Source: Prevotella sp. tf2-5 (GTDB taxonomy: Bacteria > Bacteroidota > Bacteroidia > Bacteroidales > Bacteroidaceae). Taken from it: a stretch of 64,000 nucleotides of DNA. Both the position numbers and the translations under genes were made by a program. The DNA is taken from positions 1 to 64,000 of the forward strand of contig NZ_FOWK01000006.1 in assembly GCF_900115435.1 (NCBI RefSeq), read 5' to 3'. The notes under the pieces were generated by a model, which saw only the letters and a program-made list of their open reading frames with translations, did not search any database and was not told where the DNA came from. Positions 7,761 to 15,142 of the stretch are shown piece by piece. Every line of letters starts with the position of its first letter. Within the stretch, counting starts at the first letter, position 1.

Positions 7761-9182
7761 ATGAGAAACGGAAAAACTTGCTTTGGCGTGATTATCGGAA
7801 CACGCGCCTATTTTAATTCAGAACTTGCCAAGGACGTGCGCAAGCAGTTACTTAAGACACTGGAGGACGGTGGCTACGAATATATCATCCTGCCGGAGGA
7901 TGCTACCCCTACCGGCAGCAGCAGTATCGAGACCCGTGAGGACGGACTGAAGGTATCGAAACAGTTCCGTGAGCACCGTGACGAGATAGACGGTATCATC
8001 GTCTCCCTGCCTAACTTCGGTTTCGAGATTGGTATCATCAATGCCATCAGTGACGCTGACCTGAACGTACCTGTCTTGGTTCAGGCCTGTGACGACGAGA
8101 ATGACAAGGTAGACCTTGACAGTCGTCGTGATGCTTTCTGCGGAAAGATCTCCGTCTGCAACAACCTCTACCAGTATGGCATCCCCTTCACGGACACCAC
8201 GCTGCATACCTATTCTATATATAGTGAGCTCCTGGCGAAAGACATCGACAAGTTTGCCGCTATCTGCCGTGTCGTCAACGGACTGCGTCACTGTCGTATC
8301 GGACAGATTGGTACACGTCCTCTCGGTTTCAACACCTGCCGTGCCAGTGAGAAACTGTTACAGCGTTATGGTATCACTGTCGTTCCTGCCGACCTGAGTG
8401 AGATTCTCTTTGCCGCTCAGAAGATCAGCGATGACGATCCGAAGTTCAAGGCGATGTGTGAGCGTACTTGTAACTATGCGCAAGTCCCCGACAACTATAA
8501 GGAGAAACTGGGGCTACAAGCGAAATTCAGTGTCGCCGTCGAGAACTGGATAGAGGCGAATGACGTACAGGCTGTCGCCATCCAGTGCTGGGACTCCCTG
8601 GAACAGAACTACGGATGTGCTCCCTGTGTGACGATGTCGATGCTGGGTGACAAACTCATCCCCGCAGCTTGTGAGACGGATATCGCCGGTGCTGTATCCA
8701 TGTACGCACTGACCCTTGCCTCCGGAAAGGCTTCGGCATTGCTCGATTGGAACAATAACTTCGCAGAGGATCGCAACAAATGTGTATGTACCCACTGTGG
8801 CAACTATCCAAAATCCTTCGTACAGAACGACCTGAAGTTAGGTCCCCTCGGTGTACTGGGACGCACTCTGGGTAAGATCAACACCTTCGGTGCTGTCTAT
8901 GCCAAAGTGACGGGTGGTCCTTTCACCTTCTTCCGTATCTCCACCGACGACCCGAAAGGTTGTATCAAGGCTTATCTCGGCAAGGGCGAGATCACTGACG
9001 ACCCCTATGGAATGGACGGTTGTATCGCTGTCACCAAGGTGGATAACCTTCAGCAGTTGATGAAGTATATTTGCAAAAACGGTTTCGAGCATCACGTCGC
9101 TATGTGCCGCACCGATGTAGTGGACATCCTCAATGAAGCGATAGAGACTTATCTGGGTTGGAACCTTTATGTGCATGAATAG
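7761..9182 (+). CDS. Fucose/arabinose-isomerase-like aldose-ketose isomerase
   Basis: The 473-aa protein has the L-fucose isomerase-like fold. Its N-terminal domain contains GIIVSLPNFGFE. The middle reads IGTRPLGFNTCR. The C-terminal part holds the likely metal ligands Glu305 (ACETDIAGA), Asp329 (LLDWNN) and His345 (CTHCGNYP), which match the Glu/Asp/His triad of fucose isomerase in order and spacing. It therefore probably interconverts an aldose and a ketose in the cytoplasm. It follows the kinase by 17 bp, giving the classic isomerase-kinase pair. Candidate substrates are D-apiose (to D-apulose) or D-arabinose (to D-ribulose). Which one is not decidable from sequence alone. Confidence 0.8.
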   Translation: MRNGKTCFGVIIGTRAYFNSELAKDVRKQLLKTLEDGGYEYIILPEDATPTGSSSIETREDGLKVSKQFREHRDEIDGIIVSLPNFGFEIGIINAISDADLNVPVLVQACDDENDKVDLDSRRDAFCGKISVCNNLYQYGIPFTDTTLHTYSIYSELLAKDIDKFAAICRVVNGLRHCRIGQIGTRPLGFNTCRASEKLLQRYGITVVPADLSEILFAAQKISDDDPKFKAMCERTCNYAQVPDNYKEKLGLQAKFSVAVENWIEANDVQAVAIQCWDSLEQNYGCAPCVTMSMLGDKLIPAACETDIAGAVSMYALTLASGKASALLDWNNNFAEDRNKCVCTHCGNYPKSFVQNDLKLGPLGVLGRTLGKINTFGAVYAKVTGGPFTFFRISTDDPKGCIKAYLGKGEITDDPYGMDGCIAVTKVDNLQQLMKYICKNGFEHHVAMCRTDVVDILNEAIETYLGWNLYVHE

Positions 9183-9221
9183 ATGTAAGAAGTATGATGT
9201 AAGAAGTAAAAGGAAAGAAGT

Positions 9222-10118
9222 ATGATAAACAAGAAATACAAAGGCGTGGTCGTTCCGATGGTCACACCTGTCAAAGAAAATGGTACGCTCGACACACAGG
9301 CTGTGGAGCGTATCATTGCGTTTTTTGTCCAGGCAGGAATCTCTCCCCTGTTGATGGGTACGACTGGTGAGGGAAACAGTGTCAGCCAGAAGGACGGCTT
9401 GTTATTTGTGGAGACAGCAGTGAAGGCTGCACAGAAACGTATCACTATCTATGCAGGACTGACCGGCAACTGTTTAGCAGAGCAACTGGCACAGGCAGAG
9501 GCTTATACCAAAGCGGGGGCAGATGTCATCGTAGCCACCCTGCCCACCTACTATGCCCTGACGGAAGAGCAGATGGAGAACTACTACCGCACTCTTGCCG
9601 ATAGTATCAAGGGACCATTGATGCTCTATAACATCCTCGCTACGACACACATGAGTATCCCCGTAGGAGTTATCCGTCGGCTTGCTGACCATCCTAATAT
9701 CGTGGGACTGAAAGACTCGGAACGTGATCTGGAGCGTATGGCACAGTGTATAGAGATTGCCAAGGATCGTGATGACTTCTGCTATTTCTGCGGATGGGCG
9801 GCACAGTCGGCACACTCCCTTGAACTGGGTGGAGACGGTATCGTACCATCTACCGGCAATTTCGTCCCGGAGATGTTCCAACAGCTCTACGAAGCAGCAG
9901 TTGCCGGCGATATGGCGACAGCAAATCGTCTGCAGGACGAGACGAATGAGATTGCCAAGATCTATCAGAAAGACCGTACCTTAGGACAGTCACTCACCGC
10001 CTTGAAGGTGATGATGCAGACCAAGGGACTCTGTGAGCCTTGGATGCTGATGCCGCTGACTCGTCTCTCCGCAGCAGAAGAACAAGCGATTGCCGCCAAA
10101 GCGACATCTCTTTCATAA
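9222..10118 (+). CDS. DapA/NanA-superfamily class I aldolase (2-oxo-acid aldolase), not DapA
   Basis: The 298-aa TIM barrel has the pyruvate-binding GTTGE motif (46-50), the catalytic Tyr136 (LMLYN) and the Schiff-base Lys164 (VGLKDS). These define the dihydrodipicolinate synthase / N-acetylneuraminate lyase superfamily, which makes or breaks C-C bonds with pyruvate. In true DapA the Tyr is followed by V-P-[GS]-R-T, where Arg binds aspartate semialdehyde. Here the sequence is YNILATTH with no Arg, so lysine synthesis is unlikely. In a pectin operon, a sugar-acid cleavage is expected, for example of Kdo, Dha or a 2-keto-3-deoxy acid. It is followed by a transporter, alcohol dehydrogenase, PdxA homologue and DUF1537 kinase. 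Confidence 0.85.
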   Translation: MINKKYKGVVVPMVTPVKENGTLDTQAVERIIAFFVQAGISPLLMGTTGEGNSVSQKDGLLFVETAVKAAQKRITIYAGLTGNCLAEQLAQAEAYTKAGADVIVATLPTYYALTEEQMENYYRTLADSIKGPLMLYNILATTHMSIPVGVIRRLADHPNIVGLKDSERDLERMAQCIEIAKDRDDFCYFCGWAAQSAHSLELGGDGIVPSTGNFVPEMFQQLYEAAVAGDMATANRLQDETNEIAKIYQKDRTLGQSLTALKVMMQTKGLCEPWMLMPLTRLSAAEEQAIAAKATSLS

Positions 10119-10124
10119 TCCCGA

Positions 10125-10196
10125 TATATCGTAATCCCGAAATCTCGAAATCCCGATATTCCGATATTCCGATATTCCGAAACATCAAAATCTCAA
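10125..10196. repeat. Intra-operon spacer of CGATATTCCGAAAT words
   Basis: Near-tandem 'ATTCCGAT'/'ATCCCGAA' octamers, with at least three perfect 'CGATATTC' steps, fill the gap between aldolase and symporter. Confidence 0.7.
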
Positions 10197-10197
10197 C

Positions 10198-11754
10198 ATG
10201 CACTTAATAGATTACCTCATCGTCCTATTGTCCATCCTTGCCGCCATCGGCACGGGTGTGTGGTTCGCCCATAAGCAGAAGGACACGTCACAGTATTTTG
10301 CCGGAGGTGGTAAGATTCCTGCCTGGGCAGTAGGTATCTCTATCTTTGCAACACTCATCAGTAGTGTGACCTTCCTCGCTTATCCGGGTGCCGCCTATGC
10401 TGACAACTGGATATTGCTGGTGCAGGGACTGATGGTACCTATCGTACTATTGGCTCTGGTAGGGGTCATCGTACCATTATTCCGTAAAGTGATACGTCTC
10501 TCCACCTATGAGTATTTCGAGCGTCGCTTCGGACTCTTCGCAAGACTCTATAGCTCGTTTGCCTTCACTTTAGGACATTTCTCCAAAGCGGGTACGGTTT
10601 TCTTCCTCGTATCAATGGCGTTGGCAACATTCCTGAATATCGACATCTATGCCATCGTCCTCGTCTTAGGTATCACCATCATCATCCTGACATTGTTCGG
10701 AGGCATGGAGGCGATTGTATGGATGGACGTGGCACAGGGGTTCCTGCTCATTGGCGGCGGTATCATCTGTATCGCCATCCTGTTGTTCGGTATCGAGGGC
10801 GGTCCCGCCGAGACATTCCGTATCGCATCGGAATACAATAAGATATCCTTTGGTCCCTACGACTGGGATTTGACACAGTTGACATTCATCGTGATGGTAT
10901 TGAATGGTATCTTCTATGCTTTGCAGAAATACGGTACTGACCAGACCATTGTACAACGTTACCTTGCTGCCAAGAACGACAAAGAAGCGAAGAAAGCGGC
11001 GTATATCGGTGTGCTGATGAGTGTTCCCATCTGGGCTTTGTTTATGTTTATCGGTACAGCACTCTTCGCCTATTACCATGCCCAGGGAGCCCCGCTGTTG
11101 CCAGAGGGTATCAAGGCGGACGAGGTCTTCCCCTACTTCATCGCCCATGAACTGCCTGTCGGTATTCGTGGTCTTATCATTGCCGCCCTTGCCGCCGCTG
11201 CTATCTCATCACTGGACAGCGACCTCAACTGTCTGTCGGCAATTGCCGTCCAGGACTATTACAAACGGTTCCGCAAGGATGCCACCGACCAACAGCAACT
11301 GCGTTTCGGCAAGTGGATGGTGGTGGCTGCCGGTATCGGAGCCATCGGTGTCGCTGCCCTCTATATCTCATGGGGCGGAGAAGGTGTCCTCGGTGCTTTG
11401 TTCTCACTCTATGCCATCTTCTCGGCAGGTATTGTGGGAATCTTCATCCTCGGACTCTTCAGTCGTCGTGCCAACAAACAAGGACTGTATATTGGCATCG
11501 CTGTTGCCGTCTTGTATACCGCCTATGCCGTGTTGACATCCACAAAGGTAGACATCCACGGAACAGGAGTCAAGGAGACTTTGCTTGACCTGGGTGACTG
11601 GAACTTCACTCATCACAAATATATGTTAGGTGTCTACTCTCACCTCATTGTCCTCGTCGTCGGTTATCTGGCGAGTTTCCTCTTCAAGACGCCGCTTGCC
11701 GACAAGGAACTGACTATCTGGGGATATATAGAAGAGGTAAGAGGTAAGAAGTAA
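10198..11754 (+). CDS. Sodium/solute symporter (SSS family)
   Basis: The 518-aa protein has about 13 hydrophobic segments and the SSS hallmarks: an N-terminal helix followed by TSQYFAGGGKIPAWAVGISIFAT, then GGMEAIVWMDVAQ, and the sodium-site stretch AAAISSLDSDLNC. It should bring a sugar or sugar acid into the cytoplasm with sodium across the inner membrane. Its position between the aldolase and the dehydrogenase/kinase genes suggests the aldolase substrate, or the oligosaccharide releasing it, is the cargo. NanT-like and other sugar-acid members belong to this family, but specificity cannot be read from sequence. Confidence 0.88.
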   Translation: MHLIDYLIVLLSILAAIGTGVWFAHKQKDTSQYFAGGGKIPAWAVGISIFATLISSVTFLAYPGAAYADNWILLVQGLMVPIVLLALVGVIVPLFRKVIRLSTYEYFERRFGLFARLYSSFAFTLGHFSKAGTVFFLVSMALATFLNIDIYAIVLVLGITIIILTLFGGMEAIVWMDVAQGFLLIGGGIICIAILLFGIEGGPAETFRIASEYNKISFGPYDWDLTQLTFIVMVLNGIFYALQKYGTDQTIVQRYLAAKNDKEAKKAAYIGVLMSVPIWALFMFIGTALFAYYHAQGAPLLPEGIKADEVFPYFIAHELPVGIRGLIIAALAAAAISSLDSDLNCLSAIAVQDYYKRFRKDATDQQQLRFGKWMVVAAGIGAIGVAALYISWGGEGVLGALFSLYAIFSAGIVGIFILGLFSRRANKQGLYIGIAVAVLYTAYAVLTSTKVDIHGTGVKETLLDLGDWNFTHHKYMLGVYSHLIVLVVGYLASFLFKTPLADKELTIWGYIEEVRGKK

Positions 11755-11773
11755 GAAATTTAACTTAATGATT

Positions 11774-12934
11774 ATGAAACAGATTACACTTTTGCAGCCA
11801 CAGAAGATTGTATTCGGTACTGGCTGCATCCAGACATTAGTAGAAGACTATAAGAAACTGGGATACCAGCGTCTGTTTGTGTTGACGGCACCACCCATCC
11901 TGCCTCTCATTGAACCGACACTGGCAGCATTGAAAGCCGCAGGAACCAATATCGAGGTATTCGACCAGATTATGGCAGAACCCACACTCAACGATTTCAA
12001 TGCTATCGTGGAGAAAGCACGCCAGTTTGATGCCGACAGCGTAGTAGGTATTGGTGGCGGCAGTGTCCTTGATGTCGCTAAGTTGGTCGCAGCCTTTGTT
12101 CATTCCGACCAACAGGCAGCCGATTGCTTCGGCATAGGTTTCATCAAGGCGAAAGGATTGTGGTTTGCCTGTCTGCCGACAACAGCAGGAACAGGCTCGG
12201 AAGTATCACCCAATGCCATCTTGTTGGATGAGCGTGACCACCTGAAGAAAGGTATCGTCTCTCCTTACCTCATCGCCGATGCCGCCTATGTGGATCCTAA
12301 ACTGACATGGACGGTACCTGCCAAGGTCACTGCTGACACGGGAATGGATGCGCTGACCCACTGTATCGAGGCATACACCAACAAGTTTGCCCATCCCACC
12401 GTCGACATCTATGCTCTCAAAGGTATACAACTTATTGCCGCTAATCTGGAGACAGCCGTAAAGGATGGTAAGAACCAGGAGGCTCGTGAGGCACTTGCCC
12501 TCGGTTCTCTGTATGGTGGACTCTGTCTGGGTCCTGTTAACACAGCGGCAGTCCATGCTCTCTCCTATCCCCTCGGTGGTGAGTTCCATATCCCCCACGG
12601 ACTATCGAATGCCATCCTGTTGCCATCAGTGATGAAGTTCAATGCAGAGGCTTGTCCCAAGCGCTATGCGGAAGTGGCGGCAGCTTTACTTTCCAGTACA
12701 TCTGGTTCTTCTGGTGATACCAATGACATTCGTCTTGCCCAGCAAGGGGTAGACTTCATCTATCGCTTAGCCGAAGCCGTGGGTATTCCCAAGAAACTGA
12801 CAGACCTTGGTATTCCACAGTCTGCCGTGGATGGTATGGCGAAAGCAGCCATGGAGGTGCAGCGTCTGCTGAAGAACAACCCGAGAGAGGTCACTGAGCA
12901 GGATGCGAAAGACATTTATAATTCATTATATTAA
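11774..12934 (+). CDS. Iron-containing (group III) alcohol dehydrogenase
   Basis: The product (386 aa from this ATG, 388 from an ATG at 11768) has the NAD(P)-binding GGGSVLDVAK motif, PTTAGTGSEV, and the metal-site region GMDALTHCIEAY with a later AVHALSYPLGGEFHIPHG. These are diagnostic for Fe-dependent alcohol dehydrogenases, which reduce short aldehydes or oxidise alcohols. The second ATG (MKQITLL) fits the usual family start. Between a pyruvate-type aldolase and a four-carbon-acid kinase, the simplest role is reduction of the aldehyde released by the aldolase to a sugar acid. Oxidation of the C4 acid is the alternative. Confidence 0.88.
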   Translation: MKQITLLQPQKIVFGTGCIQTLVEDYKKLGYQRLFVLTAPPILPLIEPTLAALKAAGTNIEVFDQIMAEPTLNDFNAIVEKARQFDADSVVGIGGGSVLDVAKLVAAFVHSDQQAADCFGIGFIKAKGLWFACLPTTAGTGSEVSPNAILLDERDHLKKGIVSPYLIADAAYVDPKLTWTVPAKVTADTGMDALTHCIEAYTNKFAHPTVDIYALKGIQLIAANLETAVKDGKNQEAREALALGSLYGGLCLGPVNTAAVHALSYPLGGEFHIPHGLSNAILLPSVMKFNAEACPKRYAEVAAALLSSTSGSSGDTNDIRLAQQGVDFIYRLAEAVGIPKKLTDLGIPQSAVDGMAKAAMEVQRLLKNNPREVTEQDAKDIYNSLY

Positions 12935-12936
12935 CT

Positions 12937-12985
12937 CGAGATCCCGGGATTCCGAAATGCCGAGATTCCGAAATACCGAAATAAA
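12937..12985. repeat. Intra-operon spacer of ATTCCGAAAT words
   Basis: This spacer before pdxA consists of repeated 'GATTCCGAAATGCCGA'-type octamers. An upstream in-frame ATG at 12903 reads through this repeat and is rejected as a start. Confidence 0.7.
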
Positions 12986-12998
12986 AAAACAAAAAACG

Positions 12999-14036
12999 AT
13001 GAAACCCATATTAGCTATCACCATGGGCGACCCCGCAGGCATCGGTCCTGAGATTACGGTACGCGCCCTGAATAGAAAAGAGACTTACGAGAAGTGCCAA
13101 CCCATCGTCACCGGTGATGCCGCCATCATGGAGCAGGCAGTGAAATTGCTGGGCTTGGACCTAAAGGTGAATGCCGTACAGAGTGTCAAGGACGCCAAGT
13201 TTGAGTATGGCACTATTGACGTCTATGACCTGCAGTGTGTCGACCTCTCCACCTTTGAGTTCGGTAAGGTACAGCCACAGTGTGGCAATGCCGCCTTCCA
13301 GTATATCAAGAAAGCGATAGACCTCGCTATGGCGGATGAGGTAGACGGTACGGTGACAGCACCCCTGAACAAAGAGGCGTTGAATCTTGCAGGACATCAT
13401 TATGACGGACATACGGAGATCTACGCCACCTTCACCAATACAAAGAAATATGCCATGATGCTTGCCGACGAGAATATCCGCGTCATCCATGTCTCAACCC
13501 ATGTCCCTTTGCGGAAAGCTTGTGACCTGGTGAAGAAGGCTCGTGTCATCGAGTGTGTGGAACTGATAGACGATGCCTGTCGTCAGTTTGGTATTGAGAA
13601 GCCACATATCGGGGTGGCTGGTCTGAACCCCCATTCCAGTGAGAACGGTATGTTCGGCTATGAGGAGGCGAAGGAGATTATCCCCGCCATTGAGGAACTG
13701 AAAGCCCGTGGCTTTGATGTCGAAGGTCCTGTACCTCCCGACTCCATCTTCGCCAAGGCGAAGTGCGGACAGTTCGACGGATGTGTCGCCATGTACCACG
13801 ACCAGGGACACATCCCCTTGAAGGTATGTGCCTTCAACTGGAACAAGGAAACGGGAAAGATGGAGAGTGCCAGTGGTGTGAATATCACCCTCGGACTACC
13901 TATCATCCGTGTCAGTGTTGATCATGGTACCGCTTTCGATGTGGCAGGCAAGGGTATTGCCAATGACAGCGCGATGACCCTCTCCATCGACTATGCTACC
14001 CGTATGGCGATCTATAGGAGAGAGAAGAAGAACTGA
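12999..14036 (+). CDS. PdxA-family phosphoacid dehydrogenase (PdxA2-like)
   Basis: Starting at the ATG at 12999 the protein has 345 aa, the usual PdxA length. The start opens the family's typical N-terminus (ILAITMGDPAGIGPEI). Metal-ligand motifs are HYDGHTE, MYHDQGH and VDHGTAFDVAG. Classical PdxA oxidises 4-phosphohydroxythreonine in vitamin B6 synthesis. Homologues paired with a DUF1537 kinase (PdxA2) oxidise and decarboxylate four-carbon acid 4-phosphates to DHAP. The gene stops 8 bp before a DUF1537 kinase, so the catabolic role is favoured. A vitamin B6 role cannot be excluded because the rest of the genome is not visible. Confidence 0.88.
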   Translation: MKPILAITMGDPAGIGPEITVRALNRKETYEKCQPIVTGDAAIMEQAVKLLGLDLKVNAVQSVKDAKFEYGTIDVYDLQCVDLSTFEFGKVQPQCGNAAFQYIKKAIDLAMADEVDGTVTAPLNKEALNLAGHHYDGHTEIYATFTNTKKYAMMLADENIRVIHVSTHVPLRKACDLVKKARVIECVELIDDACRQFGIEKPHIGVAGLNPHSSENGMFGYEEAKEIIPAIEELKARGFDVEGPVPPDSIFAKAKCGQFDGCVAMYHDQGHIPLKVCAFNWNKETGKMESASGVNITLGLPIIRVSVDHGTAFDVAGKGIANDSAMTLSIDYATRMAIYRREKKN

Positions 14037-14044
14037 GAGATGAG

Positions 14045-15106
14045 ATGATAGTCATTGCCGATGATATCACTGGTGCTGCGGAGATAGCAGGTATCGCTTT
14101 CGAGGCAGGCGAAGACGTTCGTTTAGTTTGTGGCGATGTCACCGTCACAAACGGAACGACCGTCATTGCCACTGATACTCGTTCTATGACAGAGGTGGAG
14201 GCGATTGCCGAAACCCGTCGCATCACCTCTTCCCTTCCCCAACAGGGAGGATCTCTCTTCAAAAAGACAGACTCCGCCCTACGTGGTCATGTGGTAGTGG
14301 AACTGAAGACGCTGATGGAGACAACAGGTTACCAGCGTACTGTCTATTTACCAGCGAATCCCTCTAAGGGAAGAATCATCAAAGATGGGGTCTATTATAT
14401 CAATGGAACACCGATTGACCAGACCGATTTCTCTTTTGATCCGGAGTTTCCGGCTAAGACAGCTGTTCTCAGAGAGCGCTTCCCTGATGCGGAGACAAAT
14501 GGTATCCTTATGCCTGATGCGGAAAGCAAAGAAGACATCCAAAAAGTAATAGCTACCTATGATGACGGGCATACCCTTTTCGCTGGTGCCGCCGATTTAT
14601 TTGAGGCGACTATAGGGACTATAGATACTATAGGAACTATAGATACTATAGGAACTATAGATACTATAGGAACCCTCTTCCTCTGCGGCAGCACCCAAAG
14701 CAAGCCATTAGACCTCGGCATCCCTGTGACGGCAATGCCCTTGGACATCTATGACGGCAGTAAGGACATCACATCCTGGTTGAAGGAAGCCTGTGCTATC
14801 TATCAGCGGGAAGGTTCCTTGATGATTACCATTCCCCATCGTCATCGTACAGGTAAGGAAGTCGCTGTCCATCTGCGAGAGACAACAGCACGACTCATCC
14901 AACACTTAGTGGAGAGACAGCAACCCCGCCAACTGATTATCGAGGGAGGAGCCAGTACCTTCGCCACCCTACGGCATCTTGGGTGGAATGAACTGAAGGT
15001 CGTCAGTCAGTTAGCACCTGGGGTTATCAAAACGAAAGCCCCGAATGGGACTTTCGTTATCATGAAACCCGGGAGTTACCCCTGGGGATCCTTATTCTCG
15101 TGTTAA
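14045..15106 (+). CDS. DUF1537 four-carbon acid-sugar kinase
   Basis: The 353-aa protein opens with the DUF1537 signature DDITGAAE (6-13). It carries KTDSALRGH (74-82) for the acid-sugar substrate, LIIEGGAST for nucleotide binding, and ends with MKPGSYPWG. It is shorter than most family members (about 420 aa). DUF1537 proteins phosphorylate D-threonate, L-threonate, D-erythronate or 3-oxo-isoapionate. Beside a PdxA homologue, the established precedent is threonate or erythronate conversion to DHAP. Residues 190-210 are an IGTIDT tandem repeat from an 18-bp DNA repeat in the inter-domain region. It is the last gene of the operon. Confidence 0.88.
   Translation: MIVIADDITGAAEIAGIAFEAGEDVRLVCGDVTVTNGTTVIATDTRSMTEVEAIAETRRITSSLPQQGGSLFKKTDSALRGHVVVELKTLMETTGYQRTVYLPANPSKGRIIKDGVYYINGTPIDQTDFSFDPEFPAKTAVLRERFPDAETNGILMPDAESKEDIQKVIATYDDGHTLFAGAADLFEATIGTIDTIGTIDTIGTIDTIGTLFLCGSTQSKPLDLGIPVTAMPLDIYDGSKDITSWLKEACAIYQREGSLMITIPHRHRTGKEVAVHLRETTARLIQHLVERQQPRQLIIEGGASTFATLRHLGWNELKVVSQLAPGVIKTKAPNGTFVIMKPGSYPWGSLFSC
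14612..14674 (+). repeat. Coding 18-bp tandem repeat (IGTIDT x3.5) in the DUF1537 kinase
   Basis: Three copies of ATAGG[G/A]ACTATAGATACT plus half a unit lie in frame. The DNA copies are nearly identical, which indicates recent expansion. Confidence 0.9.
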
Positions 15107-15142
15107 CTTCCTATATCTTCACTAGGGAAGCAACTTTGTCGA

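Noticed and set aside
4314..9182. Sulfoquinovose sulfo-transketolase pathway
   Set aside because: Split transketolases occur there too, but no sulfoquinovosidase or sulfonate exporter is visible and the flanking genes are pectinases.
9222..10118. Calling the aldolase dapA or nanA
   Set aside because: The DapA arginine after the catalytic Tyr is missing, and no lysine or sialic acid genes are nearby.
12903..12998. N-terminal extension of the PdxA-family protein
   Set aside because: It overlaps the alcohol dehydrogenase end and translates the spacer repeat; the family N-terminus begins at 12999.
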